Counted from the stretch's first letter, positions 18,134 through 27,057 are shown. The stretch is 64,000 nucleotides of DNA from Kitasatospora sp. CB01950 (GCF_001905465.1 NZ_LISX01000022.1:1-64000); one strand, 5' to 3'. Program-made: numbers and translations. The notes: generated from the sequence alone by a model not told the origin.

Positions 18134-18312
18134 GTAGGAGCCAACGAGCGAGACCGGCTTGGGATGCGGGGGCGGCCACCCCCGGTCCTATGGCCGGCCC
18201 GCCGCCCCGGGCGTCCTCAACCTCTGCCCGGGCAGCCGGGGTTGACGCGGTGTCGGACGAGCCGGTGGCGGCCGGGTCGTTCACGGGGTCGGTCATCGGC
18301 GCGCCCCCGCTC

Positions 18313-19155
18313 TCAGGTACCGGCCAGCGGCAGCATGCCCGCCGCCAGCACGCCGCGGGCGGCGGCCCGGTCGAGGGCCAGGCGCAACAGGTCCTCGCGC
18401 GGCTGGCGGCCGACCGCGCCGGCCGGCACCGCGAACATGATCACCTCGGACTTGCGGGCCGCCGCGGCCCGCCACGCCGGGGTCACCTGGAGCGCCTGGT
18501 GGGCCTGCCACCAGGCGGCCGAGCCGCCGGCCGCCGAGGGCTGCAGGATCGCGTGCAGCTGCCCCATCGCCATCAGCACCGACCAGCCGGCCCGCGGCCG
18601 GGCCGGCGCCCGGTTGACGTCCTGGACCAGCTGGAAGCCGTGCTCGGTCAGCAGCGACAGGAACTCGTCCGTGCCGCTCGCGCTGCCCGGCCGGCCGACC
18701 GGACCGGTCGGCTCGATCACCAGCGCGGCGTGCTGGGTGTCGCCACACAGCACGATGCCGCAGGTCACGCCCAGTACGGCAGGCTGCGGCCGGTCGGGCG
18801 GCACCGGGGCGATCGGCTCCGGGATGTCCACCGGGGCGACCGGCTGCGGCGCCGGGGGCTGCGGGGCGTGGGCGGTGCCGCCCTGGCTGATCGAGGCGAC
18901 GGCGCCGCGCAGCTGCTGCTCGTCCACCGGCACCACCTGGGACGGGACGCAGCGGGCGTGCGCGAACGCCAGCACCGCGGTCTCGTCGCCGACGAACAGC
19001 ACCGTGCTGGTGGGTTCGCGCAGCGAGTCGCCCGGTAGTCGGCACGAGGTGCAGTCGTACGCGTCCGGAGCATGGGCTCCGGCCAGCAGGCTCTCGGCCT
19101 CGTCGTCGCCGATCTCGGCGCGTACGTCCTCGCTCACCTCAAGCATGCGCGGCAC
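18313..19155 (-). CDS. conserved hypothetical protein, Pro-rich linker
   Basis: 280 residues. The N-terminal part has a CTSC motif (DAYDCTSCRLPGDSL) and a compact α/β segment. Then comes a Pro-rich linker (PQPPAPQPVAPVDIPEP) and a C-terminal domain with several Trp (AAWWQAHQALQV). There is no signal peptide. GTG 19155 has SD GAGGAG five bases upstream. It lies just upstream of the frameshifted hypothetical gene on the same strand and may share its transcript. I do not recognise a family with a known role. Confidence 0.75.
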   Translation of the reverse strand: MPRMLEVSEDVRAEIGDDEAESLLAGAHAPDAYDCTSCRLPGDSLREPTSTVLFVGDETAVLAFAHARCVPSQVVPVDEQQLRGAVASISQGGTAHAPQPPAPQPVAPVDIPEPIAPVPPDRPQPAVLGVTCGIVLCGDTQHAALVIEPTGPVGRPGSASGTDEFLSLLTEHGFQLVQDVNRAPARPRAGWSVLMAMGQLHAILQPSAAGGSAAWWQAHQALQVTPAWRAAAARKSEVIMFAVPAGAVGRQPREDLLRLALDRAAARGVLAAGMLPLAGT

Positions 19156-19776
19156 AAAGACTCCTCGTTTCGCCCTGGTGTTCTGGGTGCGCCCGGTGGG
19201 ACTTCCGGGTGCGCGGCGCGGGGCGCGCCGACCGCCATTACCAACGGGAGGTTGTGGCTGGGGTCACGGGTGGCCGGCCGGACGACGGGATTTGGGCGGC
19301 TTCTGACTGCCCTGTGTGCACACGGGGTCGCTATCTGTCGACGCTGTGCCCGACCTCACACGGGTCAAACTGTGACCGGGACCATATTCGCAGATCGTTT
19401 GATCTTGGGAAAAGCGGACGAAATGGACATCGGCTCTGCGTTTGCTTGATCGATACCCTCGGTAACCCCTCAATGACCTGGGGAAACGCGAAACTGTTTG
19501 GTCGACCGGGCACCGGCTCGTAGGTTCGTGGCCGGTGCATCGAGCACCTCCCGGGTTCACCCCCGACGCAACGGTCCGCCCCGGCTCACCCCGGACCCGG
19601 ACCCTGCGCCACCGGCGCGACGGCAGCCAGCCGCCGCCGGGGATGCGGACAGGTGGCCGGGGCGGCAGCGGCACGTCCGACACGTGCACGGCCGCCCACC
19701 GGACTTGGCGAGCGAACACGGCCCTGCACTGGGTCTGGTTCCGCCTGCCCATCCCGGGGATGTCGAGAGGAATCTC
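19156..19776 (+). promoter_or_regulatory. long divergent intergenic region upstream of the Rpf/LysM gene
   Basis: No convincing gene. The first half is comparatively AT-rich (19300-19510) and probably holds divergent promoters. The last 280 bases would be a long 5' leader. I searched by eye for a c-di-AMP (ydaO) riboswitch, known upstream of actinobacterial rpf genes, but did not find its conserved GGAACC/GGGGUGAAUC pieces. SD GAGAGG lies at 19765-19770. Confidence 0.4.
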
Positions 19777-20583
19777 ATGACCTTCCGTAACGAGACTGCC
19801 GCTGCCACCACCACCTCCAAGCGCAACCGTGTTCGCGCGGCTGTCGTCGGCGGCGCCCTGCTCGCCGCCCCGGTGGCCGGCCTCGTCACGGCCAACACGG
19901 CCTCCGCCGCCGACGTCGCGACCTGGGACAAGGTTGCGCAGTGCGAGTCCGGCGGCAACTGGTCGATCAACACCGGCAACGGCTTCTACGGTGGCCTGCA
20001 GTTCACCTCCTCCACCTGGGCCGCCTTCGGTGGCACCGCCTACGCCTCGCAGGCCAACCAGGCCACCAAGGCGCAGCAGATCGCCGTCGCCGAGAAGGTC
20101 CTCGCCTCCCAGGGCCCCGGCGCCTGGCCGGTGTGCTCCGTCAAGGCCGGTCTGACCAAGGGCGGCGCCGCTGCCCAGGTCGACACCTCCGCGGGCTCCT
20201 CCTCGTCCTCCTCCTCGAAGTCGACCTCCACCCCGTCGACCTCCACCCCGAAGTCGACCTCGTCGAACTCTTCGACCGCCGCGAAGTCCGACTCCTCGAA
20301 GTCGAACACCGCTGCTGCGGACACCTCCGCCAAGGCCTCCCGCTCGGAGTCCCGCGCGCAGGCCCCGAAGACCCAGGACGCCCCGAAGCAGACCTGGAAG
20401 GACAAGTCCGGCGCGGCCGCCAACACCGCCAAGGGCAACGGCTACACCGTCAAGTCCGGTGACACCCTGTCCAAGATCGCCGCCGGCCTGGGCGTCGACT
20501 GGCACGACCTGTACAACAAGAACACCGGTGTTGTCGGCGGCAACCCGAACCTGATCTTCCCCGGCCAGGTTCTGTCCGTCTGA
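19777..20583 (+). CDS. secreted resuscitation-promoting factor with LysM domain
   Basis: 268 residues. A signal peptide ends near NTASAADVATWDKV. An Rpf lysozyme-like domain follows (DKVAQCESGGNWSINTGNGF, GGLQFTSSTWAAFGG), then a Ser/Thr/Lys linker of about 100 residues (SSSSSSKSTSTPSTSTPKS). A C-terminal LysM (GYTVKSGDTLSKIAAGLGVD) anchors it to peptidoglycan. It cleaves cell-wall glycan during spore germination and growth. The catalytic Glu is in CESGGNW. ATG 19777 is chosen for its signal peptide and SD. A second Rpf protein follows downstream. Confidence 0.94.
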   Translation: MTFRNETAAATTTSKRNRVRAAVVGGALLAAPVAGLVTANTASAADVATWDKVAQCESGGNWSINTGNGFYGGLQFTSSTWAAFGGTAYASQANQATKAQQIAVAEKVLASQGPGAWPVCSVKAGLTKGGAAAQVDTSAGSSSSSSSKSTSTPSTSTPKSTSSNSSTAAKSDSSKSNTAAADTSAKASRSESRAQAPKTQDAPKQTWKDKSGAAANTAKGNGYTVKSGDTLSKIAAGLGVDWHDLYNKNTGVVGGNPNLIFPGQVLSV

Positions 20584-20642
20584 GACATCTTCGGAAGCAC
20601 TGCTGCTTCCTCCGGGATCGGTTGATCCCCTCCTGTCGGCGT

Positions 20643-20676
20643 GAAGCCGCCACCCTGGTGTTGGGGTGGCGGCTTC
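20643..20676 (+). terminator. terminator after Rpf/LysM gene
   Basis: GAAGCCGCCACCC (20643-20655) pairs perfectly with GGGTGGCGGCTTC (20664-20676). Confidence 0.85.
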
Positions 20677-20690
20677 CGCCGTTTCTGTCC

Positions 20691-20745
20691 GTGGCTGTCC
20701 ATCGCTGTTCGTGGTTGTTCGTGGTTGTTCGTAGCTGTTTGTCCG
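20691..20745. repeat. short degenerate repeats
   Basis: Repeats of TGTTCGTGGT (10-11 bp period) between the two rpf genes. Probably slippage-derived; no function is seen. Confidence 0.5.
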
Positions 20746-20806
20746 GTTGGACCGGGTGGGTGCACTGCGGAGGTGGCCGGGTCGGGGTGCTGCTTAGCGT
20801 CGGGGG

Positions 20807-21151
20807 ATGCGGACAACTGTCAACGTTCGGGCTGTTGCGCTGCTCGCGCTGGGTCTGCTGTCGGCGGTCGCCGTCCTCGGGCTCGCCCGGCAGCCGACTC
20901 CCGACCTGGTGTGGGACCGGATCGCCGACTGCGAGAGCGGCGGTGACTGGCATGCGAACACCGGCAACGGCTACTACGGCGGCCTGCAGATCTGGCTGCC
21001 CACCTGGGTGGACGCCGGCGGCCTGCGCTACGCCGACCGGCCGGACCGGGCGGGCCGGGTGCAGCAGGTCGCGGTCGGGGAGGAGATCCTGCGACGGCAG
21101 GGGTGGCAGGCATGGGGGAGCTGTGCGCGGCAGCTCGGGCTGTTGGCGTAG
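20807..21151 (+). CDS. short secreted Rpf-domain protein
   Basis: 114 residues. A single N-terminal hydrophobic segment (VALLALGLLSAVAVLGLA) is followed by a lone Rpf domain: DRIADCESGGDWHANTGNGY, GGLQIWLPTWVDAGG and a terminal Cys (GSCARQLG) that can pair with the first Cys. The catalytic Glu is retained in CESGG. It lacks a LysM or other wall anchor, unlike its upstream neighbour. It is likely a secreted or membrane-tethered muralytic enzyme. Confidence 0.88.
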   Translation: MRTTVNVRAVALLALGLLSAVAVLGLARQPTPDLVWDRIADCESGGDWHANTGNGYYGGLQIWLPTWVDAGGLRYADRPDRAGRVQQVAVGEEILRRQGWQAWGSCARQLGLLA

Positions 21152-21254
21152 GGGGTTCGACCACGGGTGGGGTTTGCGGGTGGGGTTTGCGGGCGGCGGC
21201 TGTGGGGCGGGGGCTGTGGGGCGGCGCTCATCGGTGGGGCTCAGCTGGTGGGGC

Positions 21255-22055
21255 TCACGGGTGGGCGAGGGCGGCGCGGACGCCGGGAGCCACGGTGGCG
21301 GGCAGGGCGGCGTCCGGGAAGCGGCGCAGCAGCGCGGCCTCGACCTCCTCGGGGGCGACGGGTTTGCCGAGTTCGGTCTCGAAGGCTCGCAGGTAGTCGC
21401 CGGTCCAGGCGATCGGGTCGGGGGTGTGGTCGGTCGTGGTGGTGTGGTGGCGGTGGCCCGGGACGGTGAGCTGCGGTTCGAGGGCGGCGATCTCGTCCAG
21501 CAGGTCGATCCACGCGGTGCGCTGGGCGGCGTGCGGGGTGTCGGCGAGCCGAGGGTGGACGTTCAGCCACAGCAGCGGGCCGCCGAGCAGCGTCCGGCTG
21601 CGGTGCTCCCACACGTAGTGCCGGTCGGGCAGGCCGAGGGACGTGCCGCGCAGCTCCAGCCGGTGGTCCTCCAGCTCCACCGCGTCCTCGTCCAGCGACT
21701 CCAACGCGACCAGCCGGGTGGGGAGTTCCGTCCCCAGTCCGGACCACGCGGTGCGGACCTCGCGGTGGCTGCGCTCGATCCGGGCCAGCACCGGCGCGGG
21801 GGCGAGGAACCGGGCATCCGGGAACGCGTCGCGGAGGGCCTCCGCCGCGAGCCAGTACTCCGGTGCGGAGTCCGGCACCAGCACGGCGCCCAGCCGCCGC
21901 CCCGAGGACGCCACCTCGCGGGCCAGCCGCTGTCCGTCCGCCAGCCGCAGGCCCGTACCGATCAGCACCGCGCGGTGCTGCCCCAGCACCAGTACCGCCG
22001 CCTGGTACGACGACTCTTCGGGAAGGTCCACCACCCGGAACTCCAGTGGATGCAT
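21255..22055 (-). CDS. metallo-β-lactamase-fold protein lacking metal ligands
   Basis: 266 residues. The order of segments is that of MBL-fold hydrolases: VLIGTGLRLADGQ, then the position of HxHxDH, GGPLLWLNVHPRLADTP, AWIDLLDEIAALEPQLTVPG and a terminal GHRHH. Where the HxHxDH metal site should be, the sequence reads PDSAPEYWLAAEAL, so the main zinc ligands are missing. It is probably a non-catalytic or altered member. ATG 22055 has SD GGAGGAGG. It is divergent from the AlkB gene, sharing a 157-bp promoter region. Confidence 0.75.
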   Translation of the reverse strand: MHPLEFRVVDLPEESSYQAAVLVLGQHRAVLIGTGLRLADGQRLAREVASSGRRLGAVLVPDSAPEYWLAAEALRDAFPDARFLAPAPVLARIERSHREVRTAWSGLGTELPTRLVALESLDEDAVELEDHRLELRGTSLGLPDRHYVWEHRSRTLLGGPLLWLNVHPRLADTPHAAQRTAWIDLLDEIAALEPQLTVPGHRHHTTTTDHTPDPIAWTGDYLRAFETELGKPVAPEEVEAALLRRFPDAALPATVAPGVRAALAHP

Positions 22056-22212
22056 CGCGCCTCCTCCGCCAACCGGCAACGTCCTTCCCCCAGGGTCCGA
22101 TGGGACGGGGGTCCGCGCATGTGGGGGCTCGGGTGCGGGTGGGTTGTTCGGGGCGGGGACAGGGCTGGGGCGGGGCGGGGGAGCGGGGGTGCTCCGGTGG
22201 GAGCATGGAGGG

Positions 22213-22899
22213 GTGAGTGGTGGCGGGGTGTTCGCCGGGGAGCTGTTCGGGCGTGAGCGCGAGGAACCGGCGCCCGGGGTGGTGCTGCTGCCCGGGTGGT
22301 TGGGGCCGGGGGAGCAGCGGGAGCTGGTCGCGGCGTGCCGGGAGTGGGCGCGGCCGCCCGCGGGGATGCGGACGGTGACGTTGCCGACCGGCGGGGTGAT
22401 GTCGGTGCGGACGGTGTGCCTGGGCTGGCACTGGTACCCGTACGGGTACGCGCGCACGGTGGTGGACGGTGACGGCGCGCCGGTGAAGGCGTTCCCGTCG
22501 CGGCTCGGGGAGCTGGCCCGGCGGGCGGTCGCGGAGGCGTACGGCGGCCAGGTCGGCGGGATCGCGGGCGCGGCCGGCTTCGCGCCGGACGTCGCTCTGG
22601 TCAACCACTACCCGCACGGGGCGAAGATGGGCCTGCACCGGGACCGCGAGGAGCGGGTGGACGCGCCCGTGGTGTCGTTGTCGCTGGGCGACAGCTGTGT
22701 CTTCCGGCTCGGCAGCACCGAGACCCGGACCCGCCCGTGGACCGACCTGGAGCTGCGCAGCGGCGACCTGCTGGTGTTCGGCGGCCCGATGAGGTTCGCG
22801 TACCACGGCGTGGTGCGGACGCTGCCGGGCACGGCCGACCCGGACCTCGGCCTGGTGGGGCGGCTGAACATCACGGTGCGGCAGTCCGGCCTGGAGTAG
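22213..22899 (+). CDS. alkB: AlkB-type 2-oxoglutarate/Fe(II) dioxygenase
   Basis: 228 residues. The Fe ligands are visible as HRD (GLHRDREE) and the distal His in AYHGVVR; the 2-oxoglutarate-binding RLNITVR motif closes the domain. AlkB enzymes repair alkylated bases by oxidative demethylation. GTG 22213 is the best start, after a GGAGGG. NHYPHGAKMGLHRD is close to the classic AlkB NYY…MGLHQD signature, so this is an active-looking member. Confidence 0.92.
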   Translation: MSGGGVFAGELFGREREEPAPGVVLLPGWLGPGEQRELVAACREWARPPAGMRTVTLPTGGVMSVRTVCLGWHWYPYGYARTVVDGDGAPVKAFPSRLGELARRAVAEAYGGQVGGIAGAAGFAPDVALVNHYPHGAKMGLHRDREERVDAPVVSLSLGDSCVFRLGSTETRTRPWTDLELRSGDLLVFGGPMRFAYHGVVRTLPGTADPDLGLVGRLNITVRQSGLE

Positions 22900-23107
22900 G
22901 CGAGTGGCGAGTGGCGAGTGGGGGCGGCCTGGTCGGTGGGCGTGGTGGGTGGGGCAGGTGGGCGGTGCGGTTGGTGGGCGTACCGGCTTGCCGCCGCGTG
23001 CCGGAGGGCGGGAATTCCCGGTGGGCGCGGAGACTTGTGTTGGACGGAACACGGCGTCCGGCGGCACACCCAGCCTCGCCCGGCCGCCAGGAGAGGGAGC
23101 GACATAC

Positions 23108-23971
23108 ATGGGAACCCCCGTCGACCAGCTCGTCGAACTGCTCGACCTGGAGCAGATCGAGCTGAACATCTTCCGCGGCCGCAGCCCCGAGGAGGCGCTG
23201 CAACGCACCTTCGGCGGGCAGGTCGCCGGCCAGGCGCTGGTCGCGGCGGGCCGCACGGTCGACGACGAGCGCCCGGTGCACTCGCTGCACTCCTACTTCC
23301 TGCGCCCTGGCATGCCGGGCGTCCCGATCGTCTACCAGGTCGATCGGATCCGGGACGGCCGTTCCTTCACCACCCGCCGGGTGCTGGCCATCCAGGGCGG
23401 GCGGTCGATCTTCGCGCTGACCGCGGACTTCCACAAGCCCGAACCCGGCGGCATCGAGCACCAGTTCCCGATGCCGGACGTCCCCGCCCCCGAGGACCTG
23501 CCGAGCGCGCTGGACGAGGTCGGCTCCCGACTCGGCGAACTGCCGCCGTTCATCAGCCGCCGCCAGCCCTTCGACATTCGGTACGTCGACCGGCTCAAGT
23601 GGACCCGCGAGGAGCTCGACGGCGTCGAGGCCCGCAGCGGCGTGTGGCTGAAGACCAACGGCGCGCTGCCCGACGACCCGCTGATCCACGTCTGCGCGCT
23701 CACCTACGCCAGCGACATGACGCTGCTCGACGCCGTCCGCGCACCCGTCGAACCCCTGTGGGGCGAACGGAACTTCGACATGGCCTCGCTCGACCACGCA
23801 ATGTGGTTCCACCGCCCGTTCCGGGCCGACGACTGGCTGCTGTACCGGCAGGAGTCGCCGATCGCACACGGCGCGCGCGGCCTGGCCCGCGGCGAAATCT
23901 ACGACCGGAAGGGGCAGTTGGTGGTGTCCGTGATGCAGGAAGGCCTGTTCCGTCCGCTCGCCGGGCGCTGA
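23108..23971 (+). CDS. tesB: acyl-CoA thioesterase II
   Basis: 287 residues, a double hot-dog-fold TesB. The N-terminal half has RTFGGQVAGQAL and HSLHSYFLRPG; the C-terminal half has the catalytic Asp in SLDHAMWFHRPFRADDWLLY and Gln in QEGLFR. It hydrolyses medium- and long-chain acyl-CoA in the cytoplasm. SD AGGAGAGGGAG precedes ATG 23108. Length and motifs are intact. Confidence 0.94.
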   Translation: MGTPVDQLVELLDLEQIELNIFRGRSPEEALQRTFGGQVAGQALVAAGRTVDDERPVHSLHSYFLRPGMPGVPIVYQVDRIRDGRSFTTRRVLAIQGGRSIFALTADFHKPEPGGIEHQFPMPDVPAPEDLPSALDEVGSRLGELPPFISRRQPFDIRYVDRLKWTREELDGVEARSGVWLKTNGALPDDPLIHVCALTYASDMTLLDAVRAPVEPLWGERNFDMASLDHAMWFHRPFRADDWLLYRQESPIAHGARGLARGEIYDRKGQLVVSVMQEGLFRPLAGR

Positions 23972-24018
23972 GTGGCGCCGTGCGGTGCCGAGCCGGACCG
24001 GCGGAAGCCCCGTCCGGT

Positions 24019-24053
24019 GATGAAGGTCCAGCGATGAAGGTCCAGCGATGAAG
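24019..24053. repeat. 14-bp tandem repeat (2.5 copies)
   Basis: GATGAAGGTCCAGC at 24019-24032 and 24033-24046, then a partial GATGAAG. It lies between tesB and the DUF1684 gene. Confidence 0.85.
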
Positions 24054-24091
24054 CAAGTGTCCGAACCAGAGCCCCACTTGGAGGCAGTCCG

Positions 24092-24886
24092 ATGACCGAC
24101 ACCGCAGCCGAGGCGTGGCAGCACTGGACGGAGTCCCGGAGCGCCGCGGCGAGCGCCCCGCACGGCCCGCTGGCGCTGACCGGCACCCACTGGTTGGAGC
24201 CCGAGCCGTCCAAGTTGCCCGGCCTGCCCGGGACTTGGTGGTCCGAGAGCGGCGTCGTGTGCGCCGAACTCGCCACCGGGGACGGCGTCCGGCTCGAAGG
24301 CGAGCAGCAGGAGGCGACCGGCCGGGTCGCGCTGCGCCCCGACACCGACCCGGGCGCGCAGATCGCCGTGCTCGACGCGCTGCGCCTGGTCCCGATCGAG
24401 CGCGAGGGCGAACTCGCCCTGCGCGTCTTCGACCCCGACGCGCCGCGCCGGGCCTCGTACGCCGGGATCTCGGTCTTCCCGTACGCGCCCGACTGGGCGG
24501 TGCCCGCCGTGTTCACCCCGTTCGAGGCCGGCGCGCAGAACCTGATGGTGGAGAACGCCGACGGCCGGGCCCGCCCGCTGACCGTGACCGGCCAGGTCGC
24601 GTTCACCCTGGCCGGCCGCCCGCACACGCTGACTGTCAGCGGTTCCGGCGACGGCGGCCCGCTGAGCGGCGTCATCGCGGACGGGACCAGCGGCCGGGAG
24701 ACCTACCGCTTCCGGTTCATCACGCTGCCCGCGCCGGACGCCGACGGGAACACCGTCCTCGATTTCAACCGGGCGTTCCTGCCGCCGTGCGCCTTCTCCG
24801 ACCACTTCATCTGCCCGTTCCCGCCGCCGGGCAACCGGCTCACCGTCGCCGTCGAGGCCGGTGAACGGCAGGCCGTCACCGTCTGA
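24092..24886 (+). CDS. DUF1684 family protein
   Basis: 264 residues with the family C-terminus: LDFNRAFLPPCAFSDHFICP then PPPGNRLTVAVEAGER. The family is widespread in actinobacteria; the fold is β-rich and no activity is established to my knowledge. SD GGAGG lies eight bases before ATG 24092. It follows tesB in the same direction and may be co-transcribed. A hairpin terminator follows. Confidence 0.88.
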   Translation: MTDTAAEAWQHWTESRSAAASAPHGPLALTGTHWLEPEPSKLPGLPGTWWSESGVVCAELATGDGVRLEGEQQEATGRVALRPDTDPGAQIAVLDALRLVPIEREGELALRVFDPDAPRRASYAGISVFPYAPDWAVPAVFTPFEAGAQNLMVENADGRARPLTVTGQVAFTLAGRPHTLTVSGSGDGGPLSGVIADGTSGRETYRFRFITLPAPDADGNTVLDFNRAFLPPCAFSDHFICPFPPPGNRLTVAVEAGERQAVTV

Positions 24887-24909
24887 ATCCTCTTTCGCAC
24901 CATCGCAGT

Positions 24910-24937
24910 TCGACCCCGGCCCACCCGCCGGGGTCGA
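24910..24937 (+). terminator. terminator after DUF1684 gene
   Basis: TCGACCCCGGC (24910-24920) pairs perfectly with GCCGGGGTCGA (24927-24937), with a 6-nt loop. Confidence 0.8.
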
Positions 24938-25406
24938 CGTGCGTCTGGGCTCTTTGACGTCCAAGTTGTCATGGGCATGGCGCGATGTCCGGTGTCGGAC
25001 TGTCCGGTTGGCGACGGTCGAAGAGCCTTCCGAGTGGGCGTTCGAACGACGAGAGTAGTGCTCGCCACCAGGGAGCACCGGCCGGGTGGCAGACCCGGGA
25101 GGCGACCCCGCGCTGGACCCGCCGATCGGACCAACAGACCTGACAGTGAACGGAATTGGGGGAGGCCGAACGTGATCGACACCTGCTCGGCCGCCACCAG
25201 GAACTCGACGGCCCCACCGGCCGCCCGGGCTGCCCGGGCCGCCCCCCGCCGCCACTGAGCCGCACCCGCCACCTGTCGGCCGCCTCGCGCCGACCGCTGT
25301 TCCTGCAAGACGGTCGTCCTCCCTCGAGGCCTGCCGGATCCCGCACGCCGGGCACGCCGTCCAGCTGTGCCCTCATCAACTCGCCTACGCTGCTTGGAGA
25401 TTCGTC
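24938..25406 (+). other. intergenic leader of the NlpC/P60 gene, no gene seen
   Basis: A 469-bp stretch with no coding signature. A promoter is likely in the less GC-rich part (24950-25060). No recognised riboswitch was found. SD TTGGAGA precedes ATG 25407. Confidence 0.4.
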
Positions 25407-26897
25407 ATGCCCTCGAACGCCCTGAAGACCTCGAACGCCTCGAAGTTCGCCCGCTTCGCGCTCGCCGCCGCCATCGCGGTCTCCGGTTCGGTCGCCGCGA
25501 CCGCCGTCACCCTGGTCACCGCGTCCACCGCGCAGGCCGCGTCGTCCGTGGACGGGCAGATCACCCGCGGCGAGGTGATCCAGCGGGCCCAGTACTGGCT
25601 GGGCAAGTCGATCCCGTACGACCAGGGCGGCTCGTACGGGGATTCCGGCGGCCGCAGCTACCGCACCGACTGCTCGGGCTACGTCTCGATGGCCTGGCAC
25701 CTCGGCTCCAGCCTGAGCACCCAGACCCTGCCGGGCGTGGCCACCGAGATCTCCCGGTCCGACCTGAAGCCCGGCGACATCCTCAACAGCTTCTACGACC
25801 ACGTCATCCTGTTCGAGAAGTGGGACGACTCCGCGCACACCACCTTCTCCTACTACTCCTTCGGCTCCACCCCGGTGAAGCACATCACCGGCCAGTCCAT
25901 CAACGCCGCCACCTTCGACTCCCACCCCAACGGCGACTACAAGGCGCTGCGCTACAACAAGATCGTCGACGACCCGGCGGCCGTGGCGGCCAACAACGGC
26001 AGCGGCGGCCGCGTCGCGACCGGTGTGCACGCCGACGGCCGGGTCGAGGTGTTCGCCGTGACCCCGGGTGGCGGCATCACCAACCGCACCGAGACCAGCG
26101 CGAACGGGGCCTGGTCGTCCTGGAACGGTTTCGGTCCGACCGGCACCGTGACGTCCGTCGCGACGGCGCGGCACGCCGACGGCCGGCTGGAGGTCTTCGC
26201 CGGCATGAGCGACGGCTCCGTGATGAACGAGGTGGAGACCAGCCCCGGCGGTGCCTGGTCCGGCTGGTACGGCTTCGCCCCGGCCGGAACGGCCAAGAGC
26301 GTCACGACCGGTGTGCACGCCGACGGCCGGATCGAGGTGTTCGCGGTCACCCCGAGCGGCGGCATGACCAACCGGGTGGAGACTGCGGCGAACGGTGCCT
26401 GGTCGTCGTGGAACGGCTTCGGCCCGTCCGGCACCGTCACCAACGCTGCGACGGCCCGGCACGCCGACGGTCGGCTGGAGGTCTTCACCGTGATGAACGA
26501 CGGCTCCGTGATGAACGAGGTCGAGACCAGCCCCGGCGGTGCCTGGTCCGCGTGGAACGCCTTCGCCTCCTACGGCACCGCCAAGGGCGACGGTTCCCCC
26601 GGTGCGATCGCCACCGGTGTGCACGCCGACGGCCGGGTCGAGGTGTTCGCCGTGGCGTCGGGTGGCGGCATGACCAACCGGGTGGAGACTGCGGCGAACG
26701 GTGCCTGGTCGTCGTGGAACGGCTTCGGCCCGTCCGGCACCGCCACCGCCGCTGCGACGGCCCGGCACGCCGACGGTCGGCTGGAGGTCTTCACCGTGAT
26801 GAACGACGGCTCCGTGATGAACGAGGTCGAGACCAGCCCCGGCGGTGCCTGGTCCGCGTGGAACGCCTTCGCGTCCTACGGCACCGCCAAGTCCTGA
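25407..26897 (+). CDS. secreted NlpC/P60-like hydrolase with PLL-type lectin repeats
   Basis: 496 residues. A signal peptide (SKFARFALAAAIAVSGSVAA, cleaved near AQAAS) precedes an NlpC/P60-type domain with Cys in RTDCSGYVSMAWHL and His in FYDHVILFEKW. The remaining 300 residues are six repeats of about 46 residues in alternating types: VHADGRVEVFAV…NGAWSSWNGFGP and RHADGRLEVF…GGAWSAWNAF. They resemble the PLL/tectonin β-propeller blades that bind sugars. It likely acts on cell-wall peptide bridges while the propeller binds surface glycans. The last two blade pairs are nearly identical in DNA, indicating recent duplication. Confidence 0.88.
   Translation: MPSNALKTSNASKFARFALAAAIAVSGSVAATAVTLVTASTAQAASSVDGQITRGEVIQRAQYWLGKSIPYDQGGSYGDSGGRSYRTDCSGYVSMAWHLGSSLSTQTLPGVATEISRSDLKPGDILNSFYDHVILFEKWDDSAHTTFSYYSFGSTPVKHITGQSINAATFDSHPNGDYKALRYNKIVDDPAAVAANNGSGGRVATGVHADGRVEVFAVTPGGGITNRTETSANGAWSSWNGFGPTGTVTSVATARHADGRLEVFAGMSDGSVMNEVETSPGGAWSGWYGFAPAGTAKSVTTGVHADGRIEVFAVTPSGGMTNRVETAANGAWSSWNGFGPSGTVTNAATARHADGRLEVFTVMNDGSVMNEVETSPGGAWSAWNAFASYGTAKGDGSPGAIATGVHADGRVEVFAVASGGGMTNRVETAANGAWSSWNGFGPSGTATAAATARHADGRLEVFTVMNDGSVMNEVETSPGGAWSAWNAFASYGTAKS
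26021..26897. repeat. three in-frame tandem repeats of about 290-306 bp
   Basis: CGGTGTGCAC begins at 26021, 26309 and 26615 (periods 288 and 306; the last spacing has six extra codons). The second and third units are nearly identical over most of their length. Confidence 0.85.
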
Positions 26898-26933
26898 CCC
26901 TGACCCGCTGCTCCATACGATCGACACCCGGCC

Positions 26934-26979
26934 CGGCCCGAAGGCTGCCTCCCGAGATGCGGGGGCGGCCTTCGGGCCG
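26934..26979 (+). terminator. terminator after NlpC/P60 gene
   Basis: CGGCCCGAAGGCTGCC (26934-26949) pairs with GGCGGCCTTCGGGCCG (26964-26979) with one mismatch and is followed by TTTCTC. Confidence 0.85.
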
Positions 26980-27057
26980 TTTCTCTGCGCCACCCCCTGT
27001 GTGCAGCCTCTTCGCGCTGTCGCCCTGTGGCGCTTTCCTGCTTGCCTGCACAGGTTC

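Noticed and set aside
19156..19776. c-di-AMP (ydaO-type) riboswitch upstream of the Rpf/LysM gene
   Set aside because: Expected from known biology, but the conserved GGAACC and GGGGUGAAUC segments could not be found by eye. A covariance-model search would settle it.
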